The notes beneath the pieces were generated by a model. That model saw nothing but the letters and a program-made list of their open reading frames with translations. It was not told where the DNA came from and searched no databases. Source: Paraburkholderia phytofirmans OLGA172 (GTDB taxonomy: Bacteria; Pseudomonadota; Gammaproteobacteria; Burkholderiales; Burkholderiaceae). Taken from it: a DNA stretch of 64,000 nt. Every line of letters starts with the position of its first letter. Within the stretch, counting starts at the first letter, position 1. Positions 7,899-17,590 of the stretch are shown here, in pieces. Made by a program: the position numbers and the translations under genes. The stretch spans positions 1,550,001-1,614,000 of the forward strand of contig NZ_CP014579.1 of the NCBI RefSeq assembly GCF_001634365.1. Direction: 5' to 3'.

Positions 7899-10067
7899 TT
7901 ACGGTTCGCATGCCACCAGGGCGTGCAGCTCGTCGATATTGAAGGGTTTGGCGAGTATCGCTACGCCGAGCCGGCGCGCCCGTTCGAGTTCGTCGGCGTA
8001 GCCGGTCATCAGCGCGATCTTCTGCGCAGGCCACGCGCTGCGTACTTTCTCCGCGAAGTCGATGCCGTTGAGCTTGCCCGGCATCTGAATGTCGGACAGC
8101 ACGAGTTCGAACTTCGCGCCGCCGGCCAACACGTCGAACGCCTGGTCGGCGGTTGGCTCGTGCCGCACTTCGCAGCCGAAGGTTTCCAGCACGGCGGCAA
8201 CGCCCGCCGCCACGTCTTCGTTGTCTTCCACCAGCAGAACGTTGCCCTTTGAAGCCGGCGCCGGCTGTTGCGCCGTGTCCACGTCCGGCGTCAACGCTTT
8301 CTGCCGCTCCCGATAACGCGGCAAATAAAGTCTGACCGTCGTGCCGCGGCCGAGCACGCTGTCGATTTTGGCCGTGCCGCCAGCCTGTTCGCACATGGCG
8401 AGGACCTGGGCGAGGCCGAGGCCGGTGCCCGAGCCGCGCAGCTTGGTGGTAAACAGCGGCTCGAACGCGCGACGGGTGACGGCTTCGGGCATGCCCTCGC
8501 CGTCGTCGGAGCAGGCAATCAGCACATATTCGCCGTCGGGCAGCAAGGTGTCGCTGCCCACCAGACGGTTATTCTGGCAACGGATCACGAAGCGGCCGCC
8601 GTGCGGCATCGCGTCGCGCGCGTTGACCGCCAGATTCATGATCGCGAATTCAAGGTCGGTCGGGTCGGCCAGCACCTGCCAGACGTTGTCGACCATGTTG
8701 AAGGCCATTTCGATGTTGTCGCCGAGCGCCGCGTCGATCAGCGGCGCCGCGCTCGGCAGCCAGGTGGCGAGGTTGAGCCGTTCCTGCTTGAGTGGCTGCT
8801 TCTTCGCCACGCTCAGGAGCTGCCGCGTCAGCGATTCCGCTGAGGCGGTGGCGCGCTCAATGGCTTGCACCTCTTTTTCCAGCTTGTTATAGCGCTTCAA
8901 ACGCGCCAGTTCGGTGTTAGCCGACACCACCATCAGCAGATTGTTGAAGTCGTGCGCGACATTGGCGACGAGATTGCCGAGCGCGCCCATGCGCTGCAAT
9001 TGCCGGCTCGACGCCTCCGCGGAAAGACGCATGGCCACTTCGCCTTGCCAGCGCTCCCACGCGCGGCGCTCGCCGGCGAGCCGGCGCAACGAGAAAAACA
9101 CCAGCAGCCAGATCGCCACACAAGGCACCGCGGCGATCGCCGCGATCGCCATGAAGTGCTGGCGCCACGCGCCGCCGATCGAAGCAGTCTCATACGCGCT
9201 CACGACATAGAGCGGATAATCGCCGACCCGGCGAAACGCCAGTAGCCGTTCAACGCCGTCGACCGTGGAAGTTAGACGGATGTGACCGAATAGCTGCTGG
9301 TCGCGCAATGCCGCGACGAACGCGCTATGCCGGGTGGGCCTGGCGCCGGCCGGCCACGTCGGATAACGCACTAGCAGACTGCCGTCCTGGCGGTACAGCC
9401 CTAACGAAAGCGACGTATCGCCATTCGTCAGCTCACGGTAGAAGCGCAAAAAATACTCGGTGCGCAGCGCCACGGACACCACGCCGAGAAACTGCCCGTT
9501 CTCGCCTGAGCGGCCGGTCGCGGTGTTGAACACATTGGTCTGCGACAGCGACCCGAACATGGGCTGGGAGAAATACGGCTGCGGCCGCATCGCTTTCGCG
9601 GCAATGAAGTCTTCGCGTTGACGCGTCGACATGACGGGCGCCGGATAAGTGCGGCTCGACGCCAGCAAATCGCCGTTCACGCCAAGCAGGTAGATCGACG
9701 CGACCTGCGGAAAGTCGCCGCCGATTTGCCGCAAACGGTCGTGCAATCCGGCTTCCTGCGCGCGGATCTGCGCGTCGTCGTCATTACCGAGCAGGTCGAC
9801 AATGCGCGAGGCCATCTGCTGGTTGAGGTCCAGCACCTTGACAGCCTGTTCTTCGGTCACGCGCGCGAGCCGGTCGATCATGTCGTTCGCATCGGCAATC
9901 CGGCGCTGGTAATCAAAGTATCCATAACCCGCGAGGCAGGCCAGAGGAAACACAATCGAAACGGCGAGCACGATCAGAAGCACGCGTCGCGTTGCCGCGA
10001 AATTACGCGACGGCATGGGGAAATCGACTGCGACACGCTCCGCACGTTGCACGGTCACGATCTCCAT
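7899..10067 (-). CDS. Hybrid sensor histidine kinase / response regulator
   Basis: A membrane-bound hybrid kinase of about 722 residues. Membrane segments near residues 27-48 and 305-326 flank a periplasmic sensor of roughly 255 residues that looks like a Cache/PDC ligand-binding fold (ASIYLLGVNGDLLASSRT, VVSVALRTEYFLRFY). The dimerisation motif ANVAHDFNNLL contains the phospho-accepting His372. It is followed by N (NLAVNARDAMPHGG), G1 (CSDDGEGMP) and G2 (GSGTGLGLAQV) boxes. The C-terminus is a receiver domain (VLLVEDNEDVA, LSDIQMPG, LAKPFN). The start could also be an ATG 17 codons further on. Such kinases often sense carboxylates or amino acids, but the ligand is unknown. Confidence 0.9.
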   Translation of the reverse strand: MEIVTVQRAERVAVDFPMPSRNFAATRRVLLIVLAVSIVFPLACLAGYGYFDYQRRIADANDMIDRLARVTEEQAVKVLDLNQQMASRIVDLLGNDDDAQIRAQEAGLHDRLRQIGGDFPQVASIYLLGVNGDLLASSRTYPAPVMSTRQREDFIAAKAMRPQPYFSQPMFGSLSQTNVFNTATGRSGENGQFLGVVSVALRTEYFLRFYRELTNGDTSLSLGLYRQDGSLLVRYPTWPAGARPTRHSAFVAALRDQQLFGHIRLTSTVDGVERLLAFRRVGDYPLYVVSAYETASIGGAWRQHFMAIAAIAAVPCVAIWLLVFFSLRRLAGERRAWERWQGEVAMRLSAEASSRQLQRMGALGNLVANVAHDFNNLLMVVSANTELARLKRYNKLEKEVQAIERATASAESLTRQLLSVAKKQPLKQERLNLATWLPSAAPLIDAALGDNIEMAFNMVDNVWQVLADPTDLEFAIMNLAVNARDAMPHGGRFVIRCQNNRLVGSDTLLPDGEYVLIACSDDGEGMPEAVTRRAFEPLFTTKLRGSGTGLGLAQVLAMCEQAGGTAKIDSVLGRGTTVRLYLPRYRERQKALTPDVDTAQQPAPASKGNVLLVEDNEDVAAGVAAVLETFGCEVRHEPTADQAFDVLAGGAKFELVLSDIQMPGKLNGIDFAEKVRSAWPAQKIALMTGYADELERARRLGVAILAKPFNIDELHALVACEP

Positions 10068-10284
10068 GAAAGATGAGGACAGGTCGGGGCGGCGATGCAC
10101 AACGCGCCCCACTTTGGTCGTGCGCTATTTCCTTTCCCGGAATTTACCGCACTTCTGCCGTTCTCCCTAGCGCGCCGGCGCATTGTCACTTCTTCGGTGC
10201 TTCGGCCACCGGCCTGCTTTCTATCGGCGGCGCTTCCTTCTCGATCTCATCGCGTGCCTGCTCCCAATACTCGTCAGGTCACGT

Positions 10285-12495
10285 TCACGCGGGGCGTTCG
10301 CATTCATCAGTGGTCAGTTGTTCTTCCAGGCGATCAAACACGCGCCGCGTCGCATGGCTCGGCGCGTCAAGTGCGAACAGCAGCAATGAACGGCCGGTTA
10401 CCTGATACGCGTCGCCGGCGCTGAATTGAGGCAGCCCGGCGCGCACCGGCATGTTCGTATCCAGCAGACAAGTCCACTGGTCGCCCTCGGGAATGTCGGG
10501 CAGCGTGAAATTGACCACGTCGTGATGGGCATTCAGCACCAGCAGCAACGTCGCATCGGAGGCGGGGCGTCGAATGCCGCTCGCCTGAGCGCGCCCGTCA
10601 ATCACAAACCCGAAGCAGCGCATCGACGGATCGTCCCACTGTTCCTGCGAAAGATCGGTGCCGTCTGGCGAAAGCCAGCGCGCGTCGGTCACGTCGAGCG
10701 CCTCGTTGTATTCGCCAGTCAGAAAGCGTCCGCGGCGCAGTACCGGCAGACGATGGCGCAACGTGGTCAGATTCTTGACGAACTCGGTCAGCGCGCGTCC
10801 ATCGTCGTCGATGCCGTCCCAATCGACCCAGCTGATCTCGTTGTCCTGGCAATATGCATTGTTATTGCCCTTCTGCGTGCGGCCGAATTCGTCGCCCGCG
10901 AGCATCATCGGCGTGCCTTGCGAGAGCAGCAGCGTGGCTAGCAGATTGCGTTTCTGGCGCTCGCGTTGCTCACGGATATCCGCATCGTCGCTTGGGCCTT
11001 CGACGCCCATGTTCCATGATTTGTTGTCCGAATGACCGTCCTTGTTGTCTTCGCCGTTGGCCTCGTTATGCTTGTCGTTGTACGACACCAGATCGTTGAG
11101 CGTGAAGCCGTCATGCGCGCAGATGAAATTGACGCTCGCCCACGGACGCCGCCCACGACGATTGAACCTGTCGCCCGAACCGGTCAAACGTGTCGCGAGA
11201 TCGGCGACCTTGCCTTCGTCGCCCTTCCAGTATTCGCGCACCGTGTCGCGGAAGCGGTCGTTCCATTCCGCCCAGCCTGGCGGAAAGCCGCCCACCTGAT
11301 AGCCGCCGGGTCCGCAGTCCCACGGCTCGGCAACCAGCCGCACGCTCGAAAGCACCGGATCCTGCCGGCAGCTGTCGAGGAACCCGCCGCCTTCGTCGAA
11401 CCCGTGCGGCTCGCGGCCAAGAATCGTGGCGAGGTCGAAACGGAAACCGTCGACTTTCATTTCCGTTACCCAGTAGCGCAGGCTGTCGGTCACCATCTGC
11501 AGCACGCGTGGATGGGACAGATTGAGCGTGTTGCCGGTGCCGGTATCGTTGATGTAATAGCGCGGCTCATCGGGCATCAGCCGATAGTAGGATGCATTGT
11601 CGATGCCTTTGAAGGAAATCGTCGGACCGCGCTCGTTGCCTTCGGCGGTGTGGTTGTAGACCACGTCGAGAATGACTTCGAGGTTGGCGCTATGAAAGCG
11701 GTCCACCATGTCCTTGAATTCGCCAACCGGGTTGGTCGAAGACGCGAAGAAGCGCGGATCGGCCGCGAAGAACCCGATCGTGTTGTAGCCCCAGTAGTTG
11801 GTGAGACCTTTGTCGAGCAGATAGCTGTCGTTGACGAAGGTCTGAACCGGCAACAATTGGACTGATGTGACGCCGAGGCCTTTGATGTAGTCGACCACGA
11901 CGGGCTGGCCGAGACCTGCGAAGGTGCCGCGCAAATTCTCCGGCACTTCAGGATGACGTTGGGTAAAACCGCGCACATGGGTCTCATAGAAGATCGCGCG
12001 CTCCCAGGGCAGCGCGTTGCGTTCCGGATGACGCCACGAAAAGTTGGCGTCGACCACCTCGCACTTCGGCACGAAGGGCGCGCTGTCGCGTTCGTCGAAT
12101 GACAGGTCGCCTTCTTCCGAATCGAGCGTATACCCAAAGATTTCCGGCGCCCACTTGAGCTCGCCGATATGCGCCTTGGCGTAGGGATCGAGCAGGAGTT
12201 TGTTCGGATTGAAGCGATGTCCTTGTTCCGGTTCATAGGGACCGTGAACCCGATAGCCGTACACCGCTCCCGGTTTCAGATTCGGCACGAACACGTGCCA
12301 GACCTCGTCGGTGTACTCCGGCAGTTCGATGCGTTCGATTTCCGTCGCGCCGGTGTCATCGAACAGACAGAGTTCGACCTTCGTTGCATGCGCTGAGAAC
12401 AGCGCGAAATTGACACCGTTTCCGTTCCACGTCGCACCAAGCGGGAAAGGCGTGCCTTCCGCGATGCGCGTCGAGTAGCTGGACTGGGATGACAT
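10285..12495 (-). CDS. glgX: Glycogen debranching enzyme GlgX
   Basis: This 736-residue isoamylase-type enzyme hydrolyses alpha-1,6 branches of glycogen limit dextrin in the cytoplasm. An N-terminal carbohydrate-binding/early-set domain (TPFPLGATWNGNGVNFALFS) precedes a GH13 barrel. Conserved regions are ILDVVYNHTAEG (region I), VDGFRFDLATILGR with the nucleophile Asp (II), LVAEPWDCGPGGYQVG with the acid/base Glu (III) and NFICAHDGFTLNDLVSYNDK (IV). I chose the ATG at 12495 because it gives the usual family start. No other glycogen gene is adjacent in this window. Confidence 0.94.
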   Translation of the reverse strand: MSSQSSYSTRIAEGTPFPLGATWNGNGVNFALFSAHATKVELCLFDDTGATEIERIELPEYTDEVWHVFVPNLKPGAVYGYRVHGPYEPEQGHRFNPNKLLLDPYAKAHIGELKWAPEIFGYTLDSEEGDLSFDERDSAPFVPKCEVVDANFSWRHPERNALPWERAIFYETHVRGFTQRHPEVPENLRGTFAGLGQPVVVDYIKGLGVTSVQLLPVQTFVNDSYLLDKGLTNYWGYNTIGFFAADPRFFASSTNPVGEFKDMVDRFHSANLEVILDVVYNHTAEGNERGPTISFKGIDNASYYRLMPDEPRYYINDTGTGNTLNLSHPRVLQMVTDSLRYWVTEMKVDGFRFDLATILGREPHGFDEGGGFLDSCRQDPVLSSVRLVAEPWDCGPGGYQVGGFPPGWAEWNDRFRDTVREYWKGDEGKVADLATRLTGSGDRFNRRGRRPWASVNFICAHDGFTLNDLVSYNDKHNEANGEDNKDGHSDNKSWNMGVEGPSDDADIREQRERQKRNLLATLLLSQGTPMMLAGDEFGRTQKGNNNAYCQDNEISWVDWDGIDDDGRALTEFVKNLTTLRHRLPVLRRGRFLTGEYNEALDVTDARWLSPDGTDLSQEQWDDPSMRCFGFVIDGRAQASGIRRPASDATLLLVLNAHHDVVNFTLPDIPEGDQWTCLLDTNMPVRAGLPQFSAGDAYQVTGRSLLLFALDAPSHATRRVFDRLEEQLTTDECERPA

Positions 12496-12658
12496 TGGGA
12501 TTCCTGTGGAAGCCGAGGATGCCGGCACACGTGTTTGAAATGTGCAAGCTTGCCGGTTCAGCAAATTCCGGACCCAGGCGTTGCGTTCAGCACAAGGCCC
12601 CCTCAGGCAATCTCAACGCCTCAAGATTTTCAACCGATTTTCAACCGTCACGCCATTT

Positions 12659-13120
12659 TTACGGCGGTGCGATCGCATGCAGCGCGGCGGCCGACTCGAG
12701 CACGCGCAAGAGGCGCTCCGGCGTCAGGGGTTTGGCACAATGCGCGTCGAAACCCGCTGCCTTGGCACGCGCCCGGTCTTCGCGCGAAGCAAAAGCCGTA
12801 CAGGCCACCAGCAGCATGTGCGAAGTCAATGGGTCGGCCCGCAGGCGACGAGCCAGTTCGAGGCCATCGAGGCCGGGCATCTTGATGTCGAGCAGAACGG
12901 CGAACGGCTGCCACTCGCAGGCCATGCCGCAAACGGCGAACGGGTCCAGCAGCGCGCGGCACTCGAAACCGTCAGCATTCAGGAGCATCTGCAAAGCTTC
13001 GGCCGCTTCCTGGTAATCGTCGACCACGAGCACGCGCCGGTTTGATGCCATCGCATACTGAATAGGCCGCCAGACCACGACGTCGTCGTTCTCGTCCATT
13101 CTGTTGTCGAACGTCACCAT
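12659..13120 (-). CDS. Single-domain response regulator
   Basis: A 153-residue protein made of one CheY-like receiver domain. The acidic pocket is VLVVDDYQEAAE, the phospho-acceptor lies in VLLDIKMPGLDG (about Asp78) and the conserved lysine in HCAKPLTPE. There is a roughly 27-residue N-terminal extension and no output domain. CAGGGAGAAA precedes the ATG at 13120. Stand-alone receivers of this type usually act by protein contact or in a phosphorelay. The nearest kinase is the hybrid kinase beyond glgX, but a link between them is only a guess. Confidence 0.85.
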   Translation of the reverse strand: MVTFDNRMDENDDVVVWRPIQYAMASNRRVLVVDDYQEAAEALQMLLNADGFECRALLDPFAVCGMACEWQPFAVLLDIKMPGLDGLELARRLRADPLTSHMLLVACTAFASREDRARAKAAGFDAHCAKPLTPERLLRVLESAAALHAIAPP

Positions 13121-13578
13121 TTTCTCCCTGGCTTCTTCCGGGTGCCGTTCTGGCGCACCGAGGCATCTGCGTGCAAGATTCGCTCCCACCGCGCGGCGAG
13201 CGCTTATCGCTCGCCAGGCATTCGCTTCGGTTTTCGCCACGCCGCGCACGATTCGCCGCCACACACGCGCTACCCCACCACCATAGCTCACTGAGCGTCG
13301 CGCCGCTTCCTGATTTATGCCGTCTTGACTCTCCCCGATACATCGTGTGCAAGCACGAGATATTGCGTCGAAATATGGATAAAACGCACTTCCACCGTGC
13401 ATGCCGCCCCTGGCGCGTGCATTGCGCAGGACTTCGTGTTCACCCCGACATCATCAGCCGCTGTATACGGACGGATATAGTCACTGCGAGTTCGGGAAAA
13501 CACGCAAACGTCAGTTGAATGCAAACGCGACATCTGTCGGAAAAAGGCGGCACCGCGTTAAGGATTCCTGCTTACGGG
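13121..13578. other. Intergenic stretch without a supported gene
   Basis: I see no open frame with a ribosome site and protein-like composition here. It should contain the promoter of the leftward response regulator. Confidence 0.4.
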
Positions 13579-13692
13579 TTATCCCGCGAAATCGTTGATG
13601 GACTCGTTCAACATGGCCAGTCGATCCGCGAGAATTGCAGCGGGTATTGAACCGGCAATGGCCGAAGACTTCAGCCCATGCTCGATGATCAC
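13579..13692 (-). CDS. Possible 37-residue ORF coupled to transketolase stop
   Basis: A short frame opens with a GTG whose last two bases form part of the transketolase TGA, and GAAGGGCAC lies just before it. It reads VIIEHGLKSSAIAGSIPAAI and continues into a helical, protein-like end (LADRLAMLNESINDFAG). It may be a real coupled mini-protein, a decayed tail of a longer gene, or chance. Confidence 0.25.
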   Translation of the reverse strand: MIIEHGLKSSAIAGSIPAAILADRLAMLNESINDFAG

Positions 13693-15761
13693 GTGCCCTT
13701 CACGCGCGCAATCTGCTGCTTCGCCGCGTCATACACGTGCTCGACCGTGAAGCCGAACTTCTTCTTCAGGTCGGCGAAGGGCGCGGACGCGCCGAACGTA
13801 TGCATCACCACCTGCGCGCCGAGCTTCCCGACATAGCGGTCCCAACCAAGCGACGCCGCCTGTTCGACCGCGACTCGCGCGTCCACTTCGGGTGGCAGCA
13901 CGGCGTCCCGATATGCCTCGTCCTGGCGTTCGAAGATATCCCACGACGGCATCGACACCACCCGCGCCGCGATCCCTTCGCTCCTGAGCTTCTCGTAGGC
14001 CTCGACGCACAGCGACAGTTCGCTGCCCGTGGCGAGCAGGATCACCTCGGGCTTCTGCCCGTCAGGCGCATCGGCGAGCACATAAGCGCCCTTCTGCACG
14101 CCCTTGGCCGACGCATAGCGCGTGCGGTCCAGGGTCGGCAACGCCTGACGCGACACGACAATGCACGACGGCCGCCGCGCCTGCGACATCGCCACGCGCC
14201 AGGCCTCGGCGACTTCGTTGGCGTCGCCGGGGCGCAGCACGGTCAGCCCCGGCACGCCGCGCAGCGAGGCCAGTTGCTCGATCGGCTGATGGGTCGGCCC
14301 ATCCTCCCCGACGCCAATCGAATCGTGCGTGAACACATAGATGGCCGGCACTTCCATGATCGCGGAAAGGCGAATCGGCGGCTTCATGTAGTCGCTGAAA
14401 ATCAGGAAGGTCGAACCGAACGGCCGCAAATTCGACAACGCGAGGCCATTCACCGCTGCACCCATGCCGTGCTCGCGAATCCCGAAGTGAAGGTTGCAGC
14501 CGCCATAGTTGTCGTGTTCGAAGCTGCCCGCGCCTTCGAACTTCAGATTGGTCTTGGTGGACGGCGCGAGATCGGCCGCGCCGCCGATCATCCAGGGCAC
14601 GCGCGCGGCAATCGCATTGAGCACCTTGCCCGACGAGTCGCGCGAGGCGATGCCCTTCGGGTCCGCATCGAACGTGGGGATGTCGCTGTCCCAGCCCGCG
14701 GGCAACGCATGCGCTGCCATCTGCGCGAATTCGCGCGACAGTTCCGGGTATTTCGCGTTGTACGCGTCGTACTTCGCCTGCCATGCCTCGCGCGCCGTCT
14801 TGCCGCGCGCACCGATGCCCTGCGCGAAGCGTTCGTGCACGTCGTCCGGGACATAGAAGAACTTGTCCTCGGGCCAGCCATAGAACTTCTTGGTAAGCGC
14901 GACTTCCTCGACACCGAGCGCTTCGCCGTGCGCGGCAGAAGTATCCTGCTTGTGCGGCGCCCCCCAGCCGATAATGCTGTGGACCACGATCAGCGTCGGC
15001 CTGTCCGTGATGCTTTTCGCTTCGACCAACGCAGCTTCCAGCGCCGCGGCGTCGTTCGCGTCGCTCACATGCAAGGTGTGCCAGTTGTAACCGCGAAAGC
15101 GGCTTTCCACCTCGTCGCTATACGCGAGATCGGTGTGGCCTTCAATCGTCACGCGGTTACTGTCGTAGATCCAGATCAGATTCGACAGCTTCAGATGCCC
15201 TGCGAGCGACGCCGCTTCGTGCGAGATGCCCTCCATCATGTCGCCGTCGCCGCATAGCGCGTAGACGCGGTAATCGAACAGCGGCGCGTCCGGCTTGTTG
15301 AAGTGGCTTTCGTACCAGCGCGACGCCATCGCCATGCCGACGCTATTGCCCAGCCCCTGGCCGAGCGGCCCGGTGGTCGTTTCCACGCCGGTGGTCAGAC
15401 GGTATTCGGGGTGGCCCGGCGTGTTGCTGCCGAGCTGGCGGAAATGTTCGATGTCGTCGAGCGAGACGGCGGGCGAACCGGTCGGCTTACCGTCGTCGTC
15501 CACGGCCTTTACATTCGCCAGATGCAGCAGCGAGTACAGCAGCATCGACGCATGCCCCACCGAGAGCACGAAGCGGTCGCGGTTCGGCCACAGCGGCTCG
15601 TCCGGATCATAGCGAAGATGGTTTTGCCACAGATGATAGGCGACCGGCGCCAGTGCCATCGGCGTGCCGGGGTGACCGGAATTGGCCTTTTGCACAGCGT
15701 CCATCGATAGCGTGCGAATCGTGTTGATGCACAGCTGATCGAGGGCAGGATCGTTTTGCAT
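13689..15761 (-). CDS. tkt: Transketolase
   Basis: This 690-residue thiamine-diphosphate enzyme moves two-carbon units between sugar phosphates in the pentose phosphate pathway. The pyrophosphate-binding motif is LCGDGDMMEGISHEAASLAG, ending in YDSN. Substrate-binding His residues lie in ANSGHPGTPMALAP and TGPLGQGLG. The pyrimidine domain carries FLIFSDYMKPPIRLSAIM and the family motif THDSIGVGEDGPTHQPIEQL. AAGGAGTGTCCC precedes the ATG. It is convergent with nothing close and stands alone rather than in the gap/pgk group often seen in relatives. Confidence 0.96.
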   Translation of the reverse strand: MQNDPALDQLCINTIRTLSMDAVQKANSGHPGTPMALAPVAYHLWQNHLRYDPDEPLWPNRDRFVLSVGHASMLLYSLLHLANVKAVDDDGKPTGSPAVSLDDIEHFRQLGSNTPGHPEYRLTTGVETTTGPLGQGLGNSVGMAMASRWYESHFNKPDAPLFDYRVYALCGDGDMMEGISHEAASLAGHLKLSNLIWIYDSNRVTIEGHTDLAYSDEVESRFRGYNWHTLHVSDANDAAALEAALVEAKSITDRPTLIVVHSIIGWGAPHKQDTSAAHGEALGVEEVALTKKFYGWPEDKFFYVPDDVHERFAQGIGARGKTAREAWQAKYDAYNAKYPELSREFAQMAAHALPAGWDSDIPTFDADPKGIASRDSSGKVLNAIAARVPWMIGGAADLAPSTKTNLKFEGAGSFEHDNYGGCNLHFGIREHGMGAAVNGLALSNLRPFGSTFLIFSDYMKPPIRLSAIMEVPAIYVFTHDSIGVGEDGPTHQPIEQLASLRGVPGLTVLRPGDANEVAEAWRVAMSQARRPSCIVVSRQALPTLDRTRYASAKGVQKGAYVLADAPDGQKPEVILLATGSELSLCVEAYEKLRSEGIAARVVSMPSWDIFERQDEAYRDAVLPPEVDARVAVEQAASLGWDRYVGKLGAQVVMHTFGASAPFADLKKKFGFTVEHVYDAAKQQIARVKGT

Positions 15762-16323
15762 GGGACACTCCTTGTTCGGCGGTTGGGAACTTCGCGGCGA
15801 CGCGCTGTATCGGCGTGGCCGGCGAACCGTGTTCGCGTGGAAGAACGTGGAAAGAACGCATGAGGACCGCAAGGCTCATCGATAATGCGCCGATGCGCGC
15901 AAAACTGCACGGCGCTTTACGTCCGGTGCCATGGTGTGCCGTGGATCGGCGACCGCCCTTTCAAGCGGCTTGCAGTCTTGATGGCGATTCCGCGCCATTT
16001 GCCATGCATCGGTTTAACTGCTTCAGCGCATGGGCTCCCCCATCGGGGCAAGCACGCCAGACCGGTCCGCTCCAATCAGGGGAAATACCAAACCGCCATC
16101 GATTTCTGTTCGAAGCCTATGTGGTGTGACCCCAGCAGGTTCGCCCGCCGATACCGGCGCGCACCGAATGTTGCAAACCGGCGACAGACAAATTAAATCA
16201 ATACATGAATTATTTTTGCGGAAATATCATCGCCCCCCGCAAGGACATAGCTCATGACCCGTGGCCACGGCCAACACGGGCGGCTTGCCTATCAAATATC
16301 AAATATACAAGGGGAAAACCTCG
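15762..16323. other. Intergenic region between transketolase and porin
   Basis: About 560 bases without a supported gene between two divergent genes. The last 150 bases are AT-richer than the surroundings (around 16185-16240), as expected for the promoter and leader of a highly expressed porin. I could not assign exact promoter boxes. Confidence 0.4.
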
Positions 16324-17421
16324 ATGAAGAAAACCATCAGCGCCATCGGCGGAGCATTGATTGCTCTCGCGGCTCAATCCGCTTTCGCGCAAAACTCGGT
16401 CACGCTGTACGGCATTGTCGACACGAGCGTGCGCTACCTCACCAACGCGAATGCGAACAACGACAGTCAGGTGTCGATGGGCGTCGGCCCGATCACCGGC
16501 AGTCGCTGGGGCCTGAAAGGGAGCGAGGACCTGGGCGGCGGCCTGTCCGCGGTGTTCCGGCTTGAAAACGGCTTCAACCTCTGGAACGGCCAGCTCGCGA
16601 GCTCGGGCACCCTGTTCAATCGGATGGCCTATGTTGGGCTGTCGAGCAACCAGTACGGCACCGTCACCATGGGCCGCCAGAATACGCCGCTGTTCGACCA
16701 GCTCGGTAACGTCTACGACCCGCTGACCGTCGGCAACTACGATCAGGATGGCTGGCTGCCCGGCGCACTCGGCTACGGCTTGCGCCAGAATAACTCCGTC
16801 AAGTACAACGGCCAGTTCGGCGGCCTGAACGTCGAGGGCATGTACAGCTTTGGCGGCGTGGCCGGCAGCACCGGCGCGAACAATATGTACGGCTTGACCG
16901 CGTCCTATACGTACGGTGGCCTGTCGTTCGATGCCGGCTACCAGCAGAACAGCGATGCGCATAACAACAAGTTCAAGGTCATCAACGTCGGCGCTGTCTA
17001 TGCGTTCAGCACGATCAAGGCCTATGCAGGCTGGCTGCATGCGCAGGACAACACCGGTATCGTCGACCTCTACATGGCGGCCGCGAACTCGCCGGCGGCC
17101 AATTTTGCGGCGCCTGTTACGAATACCAACCGCATTGACGATGGCTTCTACGTCGGTACCACCTGGCAGGTGACGGCTCCGCTGTTGCTGACCGCAGCGG
17201 GCTACTACGATCATGCCCGCAATGCGCTGGACGCCAACGACACCACGCTCGGCCGCGGCGTCCGCTACTCGGCCGTGCTGCTCGCCGAGTACTCGCTGTC
17301 CAAGCGCACCGAAGTGTATGGCACGGTCGATTTCATCCGCGGAACTGGCGCGGCGACCGCGGACTTCCCTGGCCGCAACAACCAGACCGGCGTTGCAGTC
17401 GGCCTGCGCAACATCTTCTGA
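16324..17421 (+). CDS. Gram-negative porin (OmpC-like, Burkholderia type)
   Basis: A 365-residue outer-membrane beta-barrel that should form a trimeric, weakly selective pore. The signal peptide MKKTISAIGGALIALAAQSAFA is followed by QNSVTLYGIVDTSVRYL, the hallmark first strand of betaproteobacterial porins. RWGLKGSEDLGGGLSAVFRLE and the terminal aromatic strand GVAVGLRNIF with a final Phe are also diagnostic. The start follows AAGGGGAAAACC. A strong terminator lies about 45 bases after the stop. A second porin converges from the right. Confidence 0.95.
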   Translation: MKKTISAIGGALIALAAQSAFAQNSVTLYGIVDTSVRYLTNANANNDSQVSMGVGPITGSRWGLKGSEDLGGGLSAVFRLENGFNLWNGQLASSGTLFNRMAYVGLSSNQYGTVTMGRQNTPLFDQLGNVYDPLTVGNYDQDGWLPGALGYGLRQNNSVKYNGQFGGLNVEGMYSFGGVAGSTGANNMYGLTASYTYGGLSFDAGYQQNSDAHNNKFKVINVGAVYAFSTIKAYAGWLHAQDNTGIVDLYMAAANSPAANFAAPVTNTNRIDDGFYVGTTWQVTAPLLLTAAGYYDHARNALDANDTTLGRGVRYSAVLLAEYSLSKRTEVYGTVDFIRGTGAATADFPGRNNQTGVAVGLRNIF

Positions 17422-17466
17422 TGCGTGCTGCCCGGTTTGCCGCCGGGCTTCGCACTGACCTGACGA

Positions 17467-17497
17467 CGGTGCGCACTGCAAGGTGCGCACCGTTTTT
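17467..17497 (+). terminator. Rho-independent terminator after the porin
   Basis: A perfect 10-bp stem CGGTGCGCAC / GTGCGCACCG with a 6-base loop is followed directly by TTTTTC. It lies about 45 bases downstream of the rightward porin stop. Confidence 0.9.
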
Positions 17498-17590
17498 CAT
17501 GGCGCGCCTAGCCTGGGCGCATTCGTGAACAGCCTGCTGTCTTGCCGAAGTTGCCGCCGGACGTGCCGTTAAAGCTGCGTTGAAGCTGCG

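Noticed and set aside
7771..8001. Small plus-strand frame with GGGAG upstream
   Set aside because: It runs into the sensor kinase gene, is Arg/Ser-rich and has no recognisable features.
13737..15257. 506-codon open frame on the plus strand
   Set aside because: It is antisense to transketolase, has an Arg/His-rich composition and no ribosome site; a high-GC shadow.
16252..17490. 412-codon open frame on the minus strand
   Set aside because: Antisense to a clear porin gene; composition is not protein-like.
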